From Alphaproteobacteria bacterium (GTDB lineage: Bacteria; Pseudomonadota; Alphaproteobacteria; Micropepsales; Micropepsaceae), in NCBI GenBank assembly GCA_028871345.1, contig JAGWNK010000003.1, forward strand, positions 91,412 to 155,411: a DNA stretch of 64,000 nt, read 5' to 3'. A program made the position numbers and the translations under genes. This document shows positions 8,114 through 15,769 of this stretch, piece by piece. Each line of letters starts with the position of its first letter. Within the stretch, counting starts at the first letter, position 1. A model generated the notes under the pieces. It did no database searches. It had not been told where the DNA came from and saw nothing but the letters and a program-made list of their open reading frames with translations.

Positions 8114-10077
8114 TCGCCATCTGGGACGGAACGCACATGCCGGCGACGAGCGAAGAATTCCTTGCGGTGGACGCGATCATCCACGATGCGACGACGACGC
8201 TGCTGAAGCAGCAGCGTCCGGACGGCCACTGGGTGTACGAGCTCGAGGCCGACGCCACGATCCCGGCGGAGTACGTGCTGCTCACGCATTTCCTGGGCGA
8301 AACGCCCGACCTGGAACTGGAGCGCAAGATCGGCGTCTATCTGCGGCGCATCCAGGGCGCCCATGGCGGCTGGCCCCTCTATCACGACGGCGCCATCGAC
8401 ATCTCCGCGACGGTGAAGGCCTATTTCGCGCTCAAGATGATCGGCGACGATCCCGATGCGCCGCACATGCGGCGGGCGCGCGAGGCCATCCTGGCGCGGG
8501 GCGGGGCCGGCAAGGCGAACGTCTTCACCCGCATCCAGCTGGCGCTCTACGGCGACGTGCCGTGGGCCATCATTCCGACCGTGCCGCCGGAACTGATCCT
8601 GCTGCCGCGCTGGTTCCCGATCCATCTTTCCAAGATGTCGTACTGGGCGCGCACGGTGATCGTGCCGCTCCTGGTGCTGGCGGCGAAGCGGCCGCTGGCG
8701 CGCAATCCGCGCGGCGTGCACGTGAAGGAGCTGTTCCTGCCGCACAACGTGGCGTCGAAACGGGCGCCGCACCAGAAATGGCATTGGGCGGCGCTGTTCG
8801 ACACGCTCGACTGGGTCTTGAAGCTGGTCGAACCCTTGTGGCCGAAAACGCTGCGCCGGCGCGCCATCGCGGAATGCGTGCGCTGGACGACGCAGCGCCT
8901 CAACGGCGAAGACGGCCTGGGAGCCATCTATCCCGCCATGGCCAACAGCGTGATGATGTTCGACACCATGGGCTATCCGCCGGACCACGCCGACCGCGCC
9001 ACCGCCCGCAAGTCGGTCGAGAAGCTCCTGGTGATCAAGGACGACGAGGCCTACTGCCAACCCTGCGTCTCGCCGGTGTGGGACACGGCGCTCGCCTGCC
9101 ATGCCCTGATGGAAGCGCGCATGCCAAAGGCCGACGCCGCGGTGGCGCGCGGGCTCGAATGGCTGAAGCCGCTGCAGGTGCTCGAGGTCAAGGGCGATTG
9201 GGAGGAGGAGCGGCGCGGCGTCCGCCCCGGCGGCTGGGCGTTCCAATACCGCAATGACTACTATCCCGATCTCGATGACACGGCGGTGGTGGTGATGGCG
9301 CTCGACCGCGCCAAGGAAAGCGCGGCGCCGAAGGCCGATTACCGCGACGCCATCGCGCGCGGCCGCGAATGGGTGGAAGGGCTGCAGTCGAAGAACGGCG
9401 GCTGGGGCGCCTTCGACGCGGACAACTGCTACCACTATCTCAACAACATCCCGTTCGCCGACCATGGCGCGCTGCTCGATCCGCCGACCGAAGACGTCAC
9501 GGGCCGCTGCATCGGCATGCTGGCGCAACTGGGCGAGCCGCCCGACAGCCCGCGGATGAAGGAGGCCATCGCCTATCTCGAACGCGTGCAGATGAAGGAA
9601 GGCAGCTGGTTCGGGCGCTGGGGCGTCAACTACATCTACGGCACCTGGTCGGCGCTCGCCGGGCTGAACGCGGCCGGCGTCGACGCTTCGTCGGCGATGG
9701 TGCGCCGCGCCGTGGACTGGCTCGTCCGCATCCAGAATGCGGACGGCGGCTGGGGCGAGAACTGCGACAGCTACAAGCTCGACTACAAGGGCTACGAACC
9801 GGCACCGTCGACGGCCTCACAGACGGCGTGGGCGCTTCTGGGCCTGATGGCGGCGGGCGAGGTCGACCATCCCGCCGTGGCGAAAGGCGTGCGCTGGCTG
9901 GCGTCCAACCGCAGCAGCGACGGGCTGTGGGGCCAGGAGCATTACACGGGCGGCGGGTTCCCGAGGGTGTTCTATCTGCGCTACCACGGCTATCCCAAGT
10001 TCTTCCCCCTATGGGCGCTGGCGCGCTACCGCAATCTCAAGCAGGGCAATTCGCGCCGCGTAGGCTACGGGCTGTAG
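8110..10077 (+). CDS. shc: Squalene-hopene cyclase
   Basis: A 655-residue class II terpene cyclase that turns squalene into diploptene/hopene on the inner membrane. The protonating DXDD motif is DLDD at about residues 387-390 inside YYPDLDDTAVV, where many homologues have DVDD. QW repeats are visible (QRPDGHWVYE, GGWPLYH, NGGWGAF, DGGWGEN, DGLWGQEH). Length is normal. The ATG at 8110 overlaps the hpnE stop; a second ATG at 8137 is possible and would drop 9 residues. The last gene of the tightly overlapped string; 152 bp of spacer follow before hpnG. Confidence 0.95.
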   Translation: MIAIWDGTHMPATSEEFLAVDAIIHDATTTLLKQQRPDGHWVYELEADATIPAEYVLLTHFLGETPDLELERKIGVYLRRIQGAHGGWPLYHDGAIDISATVKAYFALKMIGDDPDAPHMRRAREAILARGGAGKANVFTRIQLALYGDVPWAIIPTVPPELILLPRWFPIHLSKMSYWARTVIVPLLVLAAKRPLARNPRGVHVKELFLPHNVASKRAPHQKWHWAALFDTLDWVLKLVEPLWPKTLRRRAIAECVRWTTQRLNGEDGLGAIYPAMANSVMMFDTMGYPPDHADRATARKSVEKLLVIKDDEAYCQPCVSPVWDTALACHALMEARMPKADAAVARGLEWLKPLQVLEVKGDWEEERRGVRPGGWAFQYRNDYYPDLDDTAVVVMALDRAKESAAPKADYRDAIARGREWVEGLQSKNGGWGAFDADNCYHYLNNIPFADHGALLDPPTEDVTGRCIGMLAQLGEPPDSPRMKEAIAYLERVQMKEGSWFGRWGVNYIYGTWSALAGLNAAGVDASSAMVRRAVDWLVRIQNADGGWGENCDSYKLDYKGYEPAPSTASQTAWALLGLMAAGEVDHPAVAKGVRWLASNRSSDGLWGQEHYTGGGFPRVFYLRYHGYPKFFPLWALARYRNLKQGNSRRVGYGL

Positions 10078-10229
10078 GGGACGTCCGGCCTCGGGCGCGG
10101 GTTGGCGAAATGGACAGTGAAACGTTCATAGATTCCCCAACTTCCCCTTCATCCCGGAATTGCTCCTCGACAGAATCTAGGACATGTTCGCAGAAAGGCT
10201 CTCCCGGGTGGGGAGGGGAAACCGCAGCC

Positions 10230-10958
10230 ATGTCCGCCACCGTTCTTGCCGCCGTTGGACTCGCTAGAGAGGCCAAAATCGCCGCGCGCCTGGGGCTCAC
10301 GCCCGTCATCAGCGGGGCCGATGGCAAGCTTCTGGAACGCCGCCTGGTGGCCGCATCGGCGGGTGCCAGAGCCGTGGTGAGCTTCGGCATCGCGGGCGCA
10401 CTTGCGCCTCTGTTGCATGTCGGGGATCTCCTGGTCGTGTCTCATGTCGTGGCAGGCGACGAGCACTATTCCTGCGACCAGGCGTGGTCGCAGATCCTGC
10501 GGACCAAGCTGCCGGGCGCCCATTCCTGCGTCATCGCCGGCGTGGACCGCGTCGTGGGCCACATCGCCTCCAAGCAGAACCTGTTCCGCACGACGGGCGC
10601 CCATGCCGTCGACATGGAATCGCACATCGCGGCGCGGTTCGCGCGCGAGCGGGGGCTGCCCTTTGTCGTGTTGCGGGCGGTCTCGGACGAATCGGTGCGC
10701 GTGCTGCCGCCCGCGGCGCTCGTGCCTCTGAAACAGAGCGGCAAGCCGCACCTGACGGCGATCCTGAAATCGCTGCTGCAGGAGCCCGATCAGCTCAGCG
10801 AATTGATGCAGACCGGCCGCGAGGCCAAGGCCGCGATGCGTTCCCTACTCCGCTGCGGCGATCTTGTCGGACCCGGACTTGGCTGCCCCTATCTCGGCGA
10901 GTTTGGCCTCGACATGGCGCGAGAAGACAAACTCGGCCGGCCGCTGGTTCGCCAGTGA
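10230..10958 (+). CDS. hpnG: HpnG, adenosylhopane nucleosidase/phosphorylase-like enzyme
   Basis: A 242-residue member of the nucleoside phosphorylase superfamily; it releases adenine from adenosylhopane to give ribosylhopane. The core strand VVSFGIAGALAP, the DLLVVSHVV strand and the purine-side signature TTGAHAVDMESHIAARFA with RAVSDES are all visible. Start at ATG 10230 preceded by a purine-rich GGGGAGGGG stretch about 16 bp upstream. The C-terminus, ending GEFGLDMAREDKLGRPLVRQ, extends 114 bp into the convergent hpnH gene. The tail looks family-like rather than read-through. Confidence 0.88.
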   Translation: MSATVLAAVGLAREAKIAARLGLTPVISGADGKLLERRLVAASAGARAVVSFGIAGALAPLLHVGDLLVVSHVVAGDEHYSCDQAWSQILRTKLPGAHSCVIAGVDRVVGHIASKQNLFRTTGAHAVDMESHIAARFARERGLPFVVLRAVSDESVRVLPPAALVPLKQSGKPHLTAILKSLLQEPDQLSELMQTGREAKAAMRSLLRCGDLVGPGLGCPYLGEFGLDMAREDKLGRPLVRQ

Positions 10959-11993
10959 GATATCCGGGGCCATGGGGCCTTCGGTCTTCACGCCCCGCAC
11001 CGCAAGCGGGATCAGCTTGTAGGGATGCTTGACCGAGTCGGCGACGGCGGTGCCCTCGAAGCCGCAATGCACCATGCAGTTGGCGCATTTCTCGTAATTG
11101 CCGACGCCGTATTTCTCCCACTCGGTGTCTTCCATCAGCTCCTTGAAGGTCTTCACGTAGCCTTCGCCCAGCAGGTAGCAGGGCTTCTGCCAGCCGAACA
11201 CGTTGCGCGCCGGCATCGACCAGGGCGAGCATTCGTAGGTCTGGTTGCCCGCCAGGAAATCGAGGAACAGCTCGGACTGCGTGAACGACCACTTCTTGCC
11301 GCCGTTGCCGAGCCGCAGGATGTCGCGGAACAGGTTGCGGGTGCGCTCGCGGTTGAGGAAGTGTTCCTGGTCGGGAGCGCGCTCGTAGGCATAGCCCGGC
11401 GACACCGTGATGCCGTCGATGCCCATCGCCATGACGTCGTCGAAGAACTTCGCGACGCGCTCGGGAATGGCGTCGTTGAACAGCGTGCAGTTGATCTGGG
11501 TGCGGAAGCCCTTGGACTTCGCCAGCTCTATCGCGGCCACGGCCTTGTCGTAGGTGCCTTCCAGGCACACCGACTTGTCGTGCATGGCCTGATCGCCGTC
11601 CAGGTGAATCGACCAGGTGAAGTTCTCATGCGGCTCGTAGTCGGCGATCTTCTTCGCCATGAGCAGCGCATTGGTGCAGAGGATGACGAACTTCTTGCGC
11701 TCGATGAAGCCTTTCACGATCTTCGGCATCTCGCGGTGGAGCAGGGGCTCGCCGCCGGCGATCGATACGGCGGGCGCCCCGCACTCGTCGATGGCCTGCA
11801 TGCACTCGTCGTAGCTCAGCCTCTGGTTCAAGATCTCGTCGGGATAATCGATCTTGCCGCAGCCCGCGCAGGCGAGATTGCAGCGGAACAGCGGTTCCAG
11901 CATCAGCACGAGCGGATAACGCTTCCTGCCGCTCAGATGCTGCTTCATGACATAGGTCCCGATGCGGGCCGCCTGCTTTGCCGGAATTGCCAA
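10845..11993 (-). CDS. hpnH: HpnH, adenosylhopane-forming radical SAM protein
   Basis: A 382-residue radical SAM enzyme that adds the 5'-deoxyadenosyl group of SAM to diploptene, the first step of side-chain formation. The cluster motif is CNLACAGC, followed by the HpnH-typical GKIDYPDEIL; further Cys-containing motifs (CANCMVHCGFEG) sit in the C-terminal part. The start is a TTG at 11993, giving LAIPAKQAARIGTYVMKQHL, which matches the usual N-terminus, with an AGAAGGAG ribosome binding site 6 bp upstream. The frame stays open to 12098, but that stretch translates the palindromic repeat, so it is excluded. Its 3' end overlaps hpnG. Confidence 0.93.
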   Translation of the reverse strand: MAIPAKQAARIGTYVMKQHLSGRKRYPLVLMLEPLFRCNLACAGCGKIDYPDEILNQRLSYDECMQAIDECGAPAVSIAGGEPLLHREMPKIVKGFIERKKFVILCTNALLMAKKIADYEPHENFTWSIHLDGDQAMHDKSVCLEGTYDKAVAAIELAKSKGFRTQINCTLFNDAIPERVAKFFDDVMAMGIDGITVSPGYAYERAPDQEHFLNRERTRNLFRDILRLGNGGKKWSFTQSELFLDFLAGNQTYECSPWSMPARNVFGWQKPCYLLGEGYVKTFKELMEDTEWEKYGVGNYEKCANCMVHCGFEGTAVADSVKHPYKLIPLAVRGVKTEGPMAPDISLANQRPAEFVFSRHVEAKLAEIGAAKSGSDKIAAAE

Positions 11994-12003
11994 CGTATGC
12001 TCC

Positions 12004-12120
12004 TTCTGTCGTTTCTCCCCGCTTTTCGGGAGGGAGTGGCGCCGAAGGCGGCGAGGGGGGCGAACGTATTGACCCTTCCGTCTCGCTGCGCTCGGCACCT
12101 CCCCCGTAAACGGGGGAGGA
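12004..12120. repeat. REP-like palindrome pair between ispH and hpnH
   Basis: Two imperfect-to-perfect palindromes face each other in the ispH-hpnH spacer. One arm holds CTCCCCGCTTTTCGGGAG near 12015-12032. The other is a perfect 9-bp stem, CCTCCCCCG/CGGGGGAGG, at 12098-12106 and 12111-12119 with a TAAA loop. Between them lies CTCGCTGCGCTCGGCACCTC, which matches with few changes a stretch at 48778-48798 between leuB and leuD. The layout resembles REP doublets of alphaproteobacteria. It may also act as an mRNA stabiliser or weak terminator after ispH; there is no T-tract. Confidence 0.6.
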
Positions 12121-12123
12121 AAA

Positions 12124-13050
12124 TCAGTCCCTGAGTTCGGCCGGAAGGCGGAACTCGATGTGTTCCTTCTTGCCGTCCATCTGCGAAACCTCGATGTCCG
12201 GATTGATGCCGCGCAGGGCGTCGATGACGTTCTCGACCAGAGCCTCGGGCGCCGAGGCGCCGGCCGTCAGCCCGATCGTCTTCTTGCCTTTGACCCAAGA
12301 GGGGTCGAGTTCGCTGCCGTCGGCGATGAGATAGCTGGGGACGCCTTCCTCCTTGCCGATCTCGCGCAGCCGGTTCGAATTCGAACTGTTCTTCGCACCC
12401 ACCACGATAATGACGTCCGCGATCCGGCAGAGTTCGCGCACGGCGGTCTGGCGGTTCTGAGTGGCGTAGCAGATGTCGGTCGTCTCGGGGCCCACGATGT
12501 CCGAAAAGCGCCGCTTCAGCGCCGCGATCACGTTCTTGGTGTCGTCGATCGACAGCGTGGTCTGCGTGACGTAGGCGACCGGCGTGTCGGCCGGGACGGC
12601 GAGCGCCGCGACGTCGTTCTCTGATTGCACGAGATGCACCGGCGCGCCGACCTGGCCCATCGTGCCTTCCACTTCCGGATGGCCGGCATGGCCGATGAGG
12701 ATCAGCGTGCGACCCGAAGCGACATAGCGCTTGCCCTGGCTGTGGACCTTGGACACCAGCGGGCAGGTGGCGTCGAGCACCGGCAGGCCGCGTCCGGCAG
12801 CCTCCTGCACGACCCTCTGCGCCACGCCGTGGGCGCTGAACACGGTGACCGCGCCATCTGGAACCTCGTCGAGCTCTTCGACGAACCGCGCGCCCTTGTT
12901 CTTCAAGGTCTCCACGACATGCCGGTTGTGGACGATCTCGTGGCGGACATAGACGGGCTCGCCATACTTCTCGAGCGCGCGTTCGACGATGTCGATCGCC
13001 CGGACGACGCCCGCGCAAAAACCGCGCGGTTGGGCAAGGACGACGCGCAT
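12124..13050 (-). CDS. ispH: 4-hydroxy-3-methylbut-2-enyl diphosphate reductase
   Basis: A 308-residue Fe-S enzyme, last step of the MEP pathway, releasing IPP and DMAPP. The three cluster cysteines are visible at C12 (PRGFCAGV), C96 ([11 protein letters not shown]) and C194 (ICYATQNRQ), with the catalytic [10 protein letters not shown] loop. The start is the ATG at 13050; an upstream extension to 13191 has no family homology and runs into the palindrome at 13084-13105. Placed next to hpnH and divergent from ispA, so precursor supply and hopanoid synthesis sit side by side. Confidence 0.96.
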   Translation of the reverse strand: MRVVLAQPRGFCAGVVRAIDIVERALEKYGEPVYVRHEIVHNRHVVETLKNKGARFVEELDEVPDGAVTVFSAHGVAQRVVQEAAGRGLPVLDATCPLVSKVHSQGKRYVASGRTLILIGHAGHPEVEGTMGQVGAPVHLVQSENDVAALAVPADTPVAYVTQTTLSIDDTKNVIAALKRRFSDIVGPETTDICYATQNRQTAVRELCRIADVIIVVGAKNSSNSNRLREIGKEEGVPSYLIADGSELDPSWVKGKKTIGLTAGASAPEALVENVIDALRGINPDIEVSQMDGKKEHIEFRLPAELRD

Positions 13051-13083
13051 GGCCTGAAGCTCCCGAATTACCTTTGGTCCACG

Positions 13084-13105
13084 ATGTGCTAAATCCCTAG
13101 CACAT
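13084..13105. promoter_or_regulatory. Perfect 8-bp inverted repeat in the ispH/ispA divergent region
   Basis: ATGTGCTA and TAGCACAT face each other with a 6-bp spacer (AATCCC). It sits 34 bp upstream of the ispH ATG and about 160 bp upstream of ispA. Dyads of this length are typical of repressor or activator sites. The cognate protein is unknown, and no other copy was noticed in the window. Confidence 0.4.
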
Positions 13106-13264
13106 AAGGGGAAATCTGCCACCCCGACAACTGCAGTTTCCAGAAACTGCGCCCTGGGCGCAATCACTTTCTTTCCGAGGCTTTCCGCCACGCCAGCAGA
13201 TCGGTTGTGTTAGCCTGCATTTGCGCTAGACAGGACCCGATTGCGGGCAGAGCACACATAACCC

Positions 13265-14194
13265 ATGAACAGCTCAAAGGGCGGTCTCCGCCAATTGCAC
13301 AACGAGTCGCGGTCGCTTTCGGATGCATTGGGCGATGCAGCCCAGGCCGTCGAGCAGATGCTGGAACGCCTGTTGCCCAAACCCCACGGCTTGCATGGCC
13401 GTGTCCACGAGGCGATGCGCTATGCAACCTTCGCGGGCGGCAAGCGCCTGCGGCCGTTCCTGGTGATCGAGAGCGCCCGGCTTTTCAATGTTAACGCCAT
13501 CCCCGCGTTGCGCACGGCGGCGGCCATCGAGGTTCTGCATACCTATTCCCTGGTGCACGACGACCTGCCCTGCATGGACGACGACGACCTGCGGCGTGGC
13601 CGGCCCACCGCCCACATCGCCTTCGACGAGGCCACCGCCGTCCTGGCCGGCGACGCGCTGCTGACCATCGCCTTCGAGATCCTGGCGCATGAGGAGACCC
13701 ACCCATCGGCGGAAGTGCGCTGCCGGCTGGTTTCAAGGCTTGCGGAGGCGGCCGGCTCCAACGGCATGATCGGCGGACAGATGATCGACATGCGCGCCGC
13801 CGACAGCCGGTTCGGCCAGGACGAGATCGTCCTGCTGCAGCGACTGAAGACCGGCCAGTTGTTCGAGTTCGCCTGCGAGGCGGGTGCGATCCTGGGGCAG
13901 GCGGGGGCGGAGCATCAGCAGCGGCTGCGCGACTACGCGCGCGACATGGGACTTGTGTTCCAGATCACCGACGATCTTCTCGATGTCACCAGCACGGCGG
14001 AAAAAACCGGCAAGGCCGTCGGCAAGGACCAGGAGCACGGCAAGGCGACGCTCGTTTCGATCATGGGAGTGGACGGTGCGCGCGCCGAAGCGGCGCGCAT
14101 CGCCGAACGCGCGGCGGCATCGCTCAAGGACTACGGCCCGCAAGCAGGCTCCCTCAGGGCGCTGCTGCCGTTTCTTCTGGCCCGGGAGTCGTGA
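13265..14194 (+). CDS. ispA: Farnesyl diphosphate synthase-type polyprenyl synthetase
   Basis: A 309-residue short-chain isoprenyl diphosphate synthase. The first aspartate-rich motif is DDLPCMDDDD at residues 99-108 with the RRGRPT that follows it, and the second is ITDDLLDVT; GGKRLRPFL is at 58-66. The two residues inserted in the first motif and overall length fit bacterial (type II) FPP synthase. Product assignment to C15 is by family; GPP or GGPP synthase cannot be fully excluded. The product feeds HpnD. It is divergent from ispH and 64 bp upstream of hpnM. Confidence 0.92.
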   Translation: MNSSKGGLRQLHNESRSLSDALGDAAQAVEQMLERLLPKPHGLHGRVHEAMRYATFAGGKRLRPFLVIESARLFNVNAIPALRTAAAIEVLHTYSLVHDDLPCMDDDDLRRGRPTAHIAFDEATAVLAGDALLTIAFEILAHEETHPSAEVRCRLVSRLAEAAGSNGMIGGQMIDMRAADSRFGQDEIVLLQRLKTGQLFEFACEAGAILGQAGAEHQQRLRDYARDMGLVFQITDDLLDVTSTAEKTGKAVGKDQEHGKATLVSIMGVDGARAEAARIAERAAASLKDYGPQAGSLRALLPFLLARES

Positions 14195-14258
14195 TAATTC
14201 CCCCACAATTCCGCCCAGAAGGTTCCGGATCATGACAGGGGAGGCAAGAGGTAGGAAC

Positions 14259-14879
14259 ATGGCAAGCTTTTCTCGGAGAGCCATCGCGGTTTCAGGCGTA
14301 GTTGCCGCCGCGCTGCTGGCGCTGTCGCCGGTCCGCGCCGAGACGCCGGACCCCGCCGTCCAGCAGGTCCAGACTTTCTACGACGCACTGCTCGACACGA
14401 TGAAGCAGGCCAAGGAGCTCGGTATCCAGGGCCGCTACAACAAGCTGAAGCCGGTGATCCAGCAGACCTTCGACATCCCGGACATGGCCCGGCTGGCCGT
14501 GGGTGCGCCTTGGGCCACCATGAGCCCGGCCGACCAGCAGGCGATAACGACCGCGTTCGAGCGCCTGACGATCGCCAACTACGCCAACAATTTCAACGGT
14601 TACGACGGCGAGAAATTCGTCGTCGAGCCGGCGGTGACGATGCGCGGCGCGGACAAGGTCGTGCAGTCGAAGCTGGTGACAAAATCGCAAACCGTTCCGT
14701 TCGGGTACCGCATGCACCTGGTCGGCGGCACTTGGAAGATCCTCGACATCTACCTCAACGGCTATGTCAGCCAGCTTGCGACGCAGCGCTCGGATTTCGG
14801 CGCCACGGTGCAGGCCGGCGGCGCCAAGGCGCTGGTCAAGAAGCTCCATGCGCTGTCCGACAAGCTGATGAAGGAGTGA
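14259..14879 (+). CDS. hpnM: HpnM, MlaC/Ttg2D-like periplasmic lipid-binding protein
   Basis: A 206-residue secreted protein: a signal peptide (SRRAIAVSGVVAAALLA, cut after VRA near residue 27) then the MlaC/Tol-tolerance domain with FDIPDMARLAVG, WATMSPADQQ and the C-terminal YRMHLVGGTWKILDIYLNG. The family carries phospholipids through the periplasm; HpnM is the hopanoid-cluster member, paired with the transporter HpnN. Start set at the ATG at 14259; an in-frame ATG at 14233 would add 9 residues before the signal peptide. Its stop shares a base with the next start (TGATG). Confidence 0.88.
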   Translation: MASFSRRAIAVSGVVAAALLALSPVRAETPDPAVQQVQTFYDALLDTMKQAKELGIQGRYNKLKPVIQQTFDIPDMARLAVGAPWATMSPADQQAITTAFERLTIANYANNFNGYDGEKFVVEPAVTMRGADKVVQSKLVTKSQTVPFGYRMHLVGGTWKILDIYLNGYVSQLATQRSDFGATVQAGGAKALVKKLHALSDKLMKE

Positions 14880-15769
14880 TGCGGCCAGGGGAGCCGAGCC
14901 GCACCGCCCTGTTGGTTGCCGGCATGCGCGCCGCCCATCCGGTGTTGGACGGAAACTGCATCTTCAACGATCCCCTGGCGGCCCGCATTCTGGGGGCCGA
15001 CGCGGAGGATGCCATAAGGCGCGCCGCGGAAGCTCCGCCGGCTGCCCGGCTTCTGCGGCTGTTCGTGGCGGCGCGCTCCCGCTTCGCCGCCGACGCCCTG
15101 GCCGACGCTCCCGAGACCAAACAGTATGTGGTGCTCGGTGCGGGGCTGGACACCTCTGCCTACCGCCCCGATATCGACCCGGGCGTGAAATTGTTCGAGG
15201 TCGATCATCCGTCCACACAGGGCTGGAAGCGGAGGCGCTTGGCCGAAGCGGCCATCCCGATCCCCGCGTCGCTGACCTTCGTTCCCGTCGATTTCGAGCG
15301 CGCGACGTTCCTCGACTCCCTTCTCAGGGCCGGCTTTGATCCCGCCCTGCGCACCTTCTTCACCTGGCTCGGGGTGGTGCCGTATCTCAGCGAACAGGCG
15401 GTGTTCGAGACGCTGCGGATCGTCGCCGGACTGCCCGGCGGCGCCGAGATCGTGTTCGATTACACCAATCCGCCGGACATGATGCGGCCGCGCACGCGCG
15501 CCGCCCACGAAGATCTCGCCGCGTGGGTCGCCGCGGCGGGAGAGACCTTCTCCGCCTATTTCAACAGCGGCGCCTTGTGCCAGCGCCTGGAGACGCTCGG
15601 CTATTGCGACATCGAGGATCTCGGCCCCGCAGCCATCGCGGAACGCTATTTTGGCGCCCGGCCGGCGCCCGAGCGCCGAGGCGCGCACATCGTGCGCGCG
15701 GCTACGTTTCCTTCTTCGCCGGCGCGGGCGGCGGTCCAAGCAGCGCCGGCAGGAAGAACAGCGTCGTGA
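14879..15769 (+). CDS. Class I SAM-dependent methyltransferase, LCMT/TIGR00027-like
   Basis: A 296-residue methyltransferase. Motif I reads VVLGAGLDTSAYR, followed by the acidic KLFEVDHPSTQGWKRRR, a pair typical of leucine-carboxyl-methyltransferase-like (TIGR00027) proteins that methylate small molecules or carboxylates. It is translationally coupled to hpnM by TGATG, which suggests that its substrate is connected to the lipid pathway, but it is not one of the named hpn genes and is unrelated to the radical SAM hopanoid methylase HpnP. The last 20 codons run 68 bp into convergent hpnN and probably lie beyond the conserved fold. Confidence 0.75.
   Translation: MRPGEPSRTALLVAGMRAAHPVLDGNCIFNDPLAARILGADAEDAIRRAAEAPPAARLLRLFVAARSRFAADALADAPETKQYVVLGAGLDTSAYRPDIDPGVKLFEVDHPSTQGWKRRRLAEAAIPIPASLTFVPVDFERATFLDSLLRAGFDPALRTFFTWLGVVPYLSEQAVFETLRIVAGLPGGAEIVFDYTNPPDMMRPRTRAAHEDLAAWVAAAGETFSAYFNSGALCQRLETLGYCDIEDLGPAAIAERYFGARPAPERRGAHIVRAATFPSSPARAAVQAAPAGRTAS

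Noticed and set aside
11994..12098. N-terminal extension of HpnH
   Set aside because: The extra 35 codons translate the REP-like palindrome; the TTG at 11993 has a good ribosome site and gives the family N-terminus.
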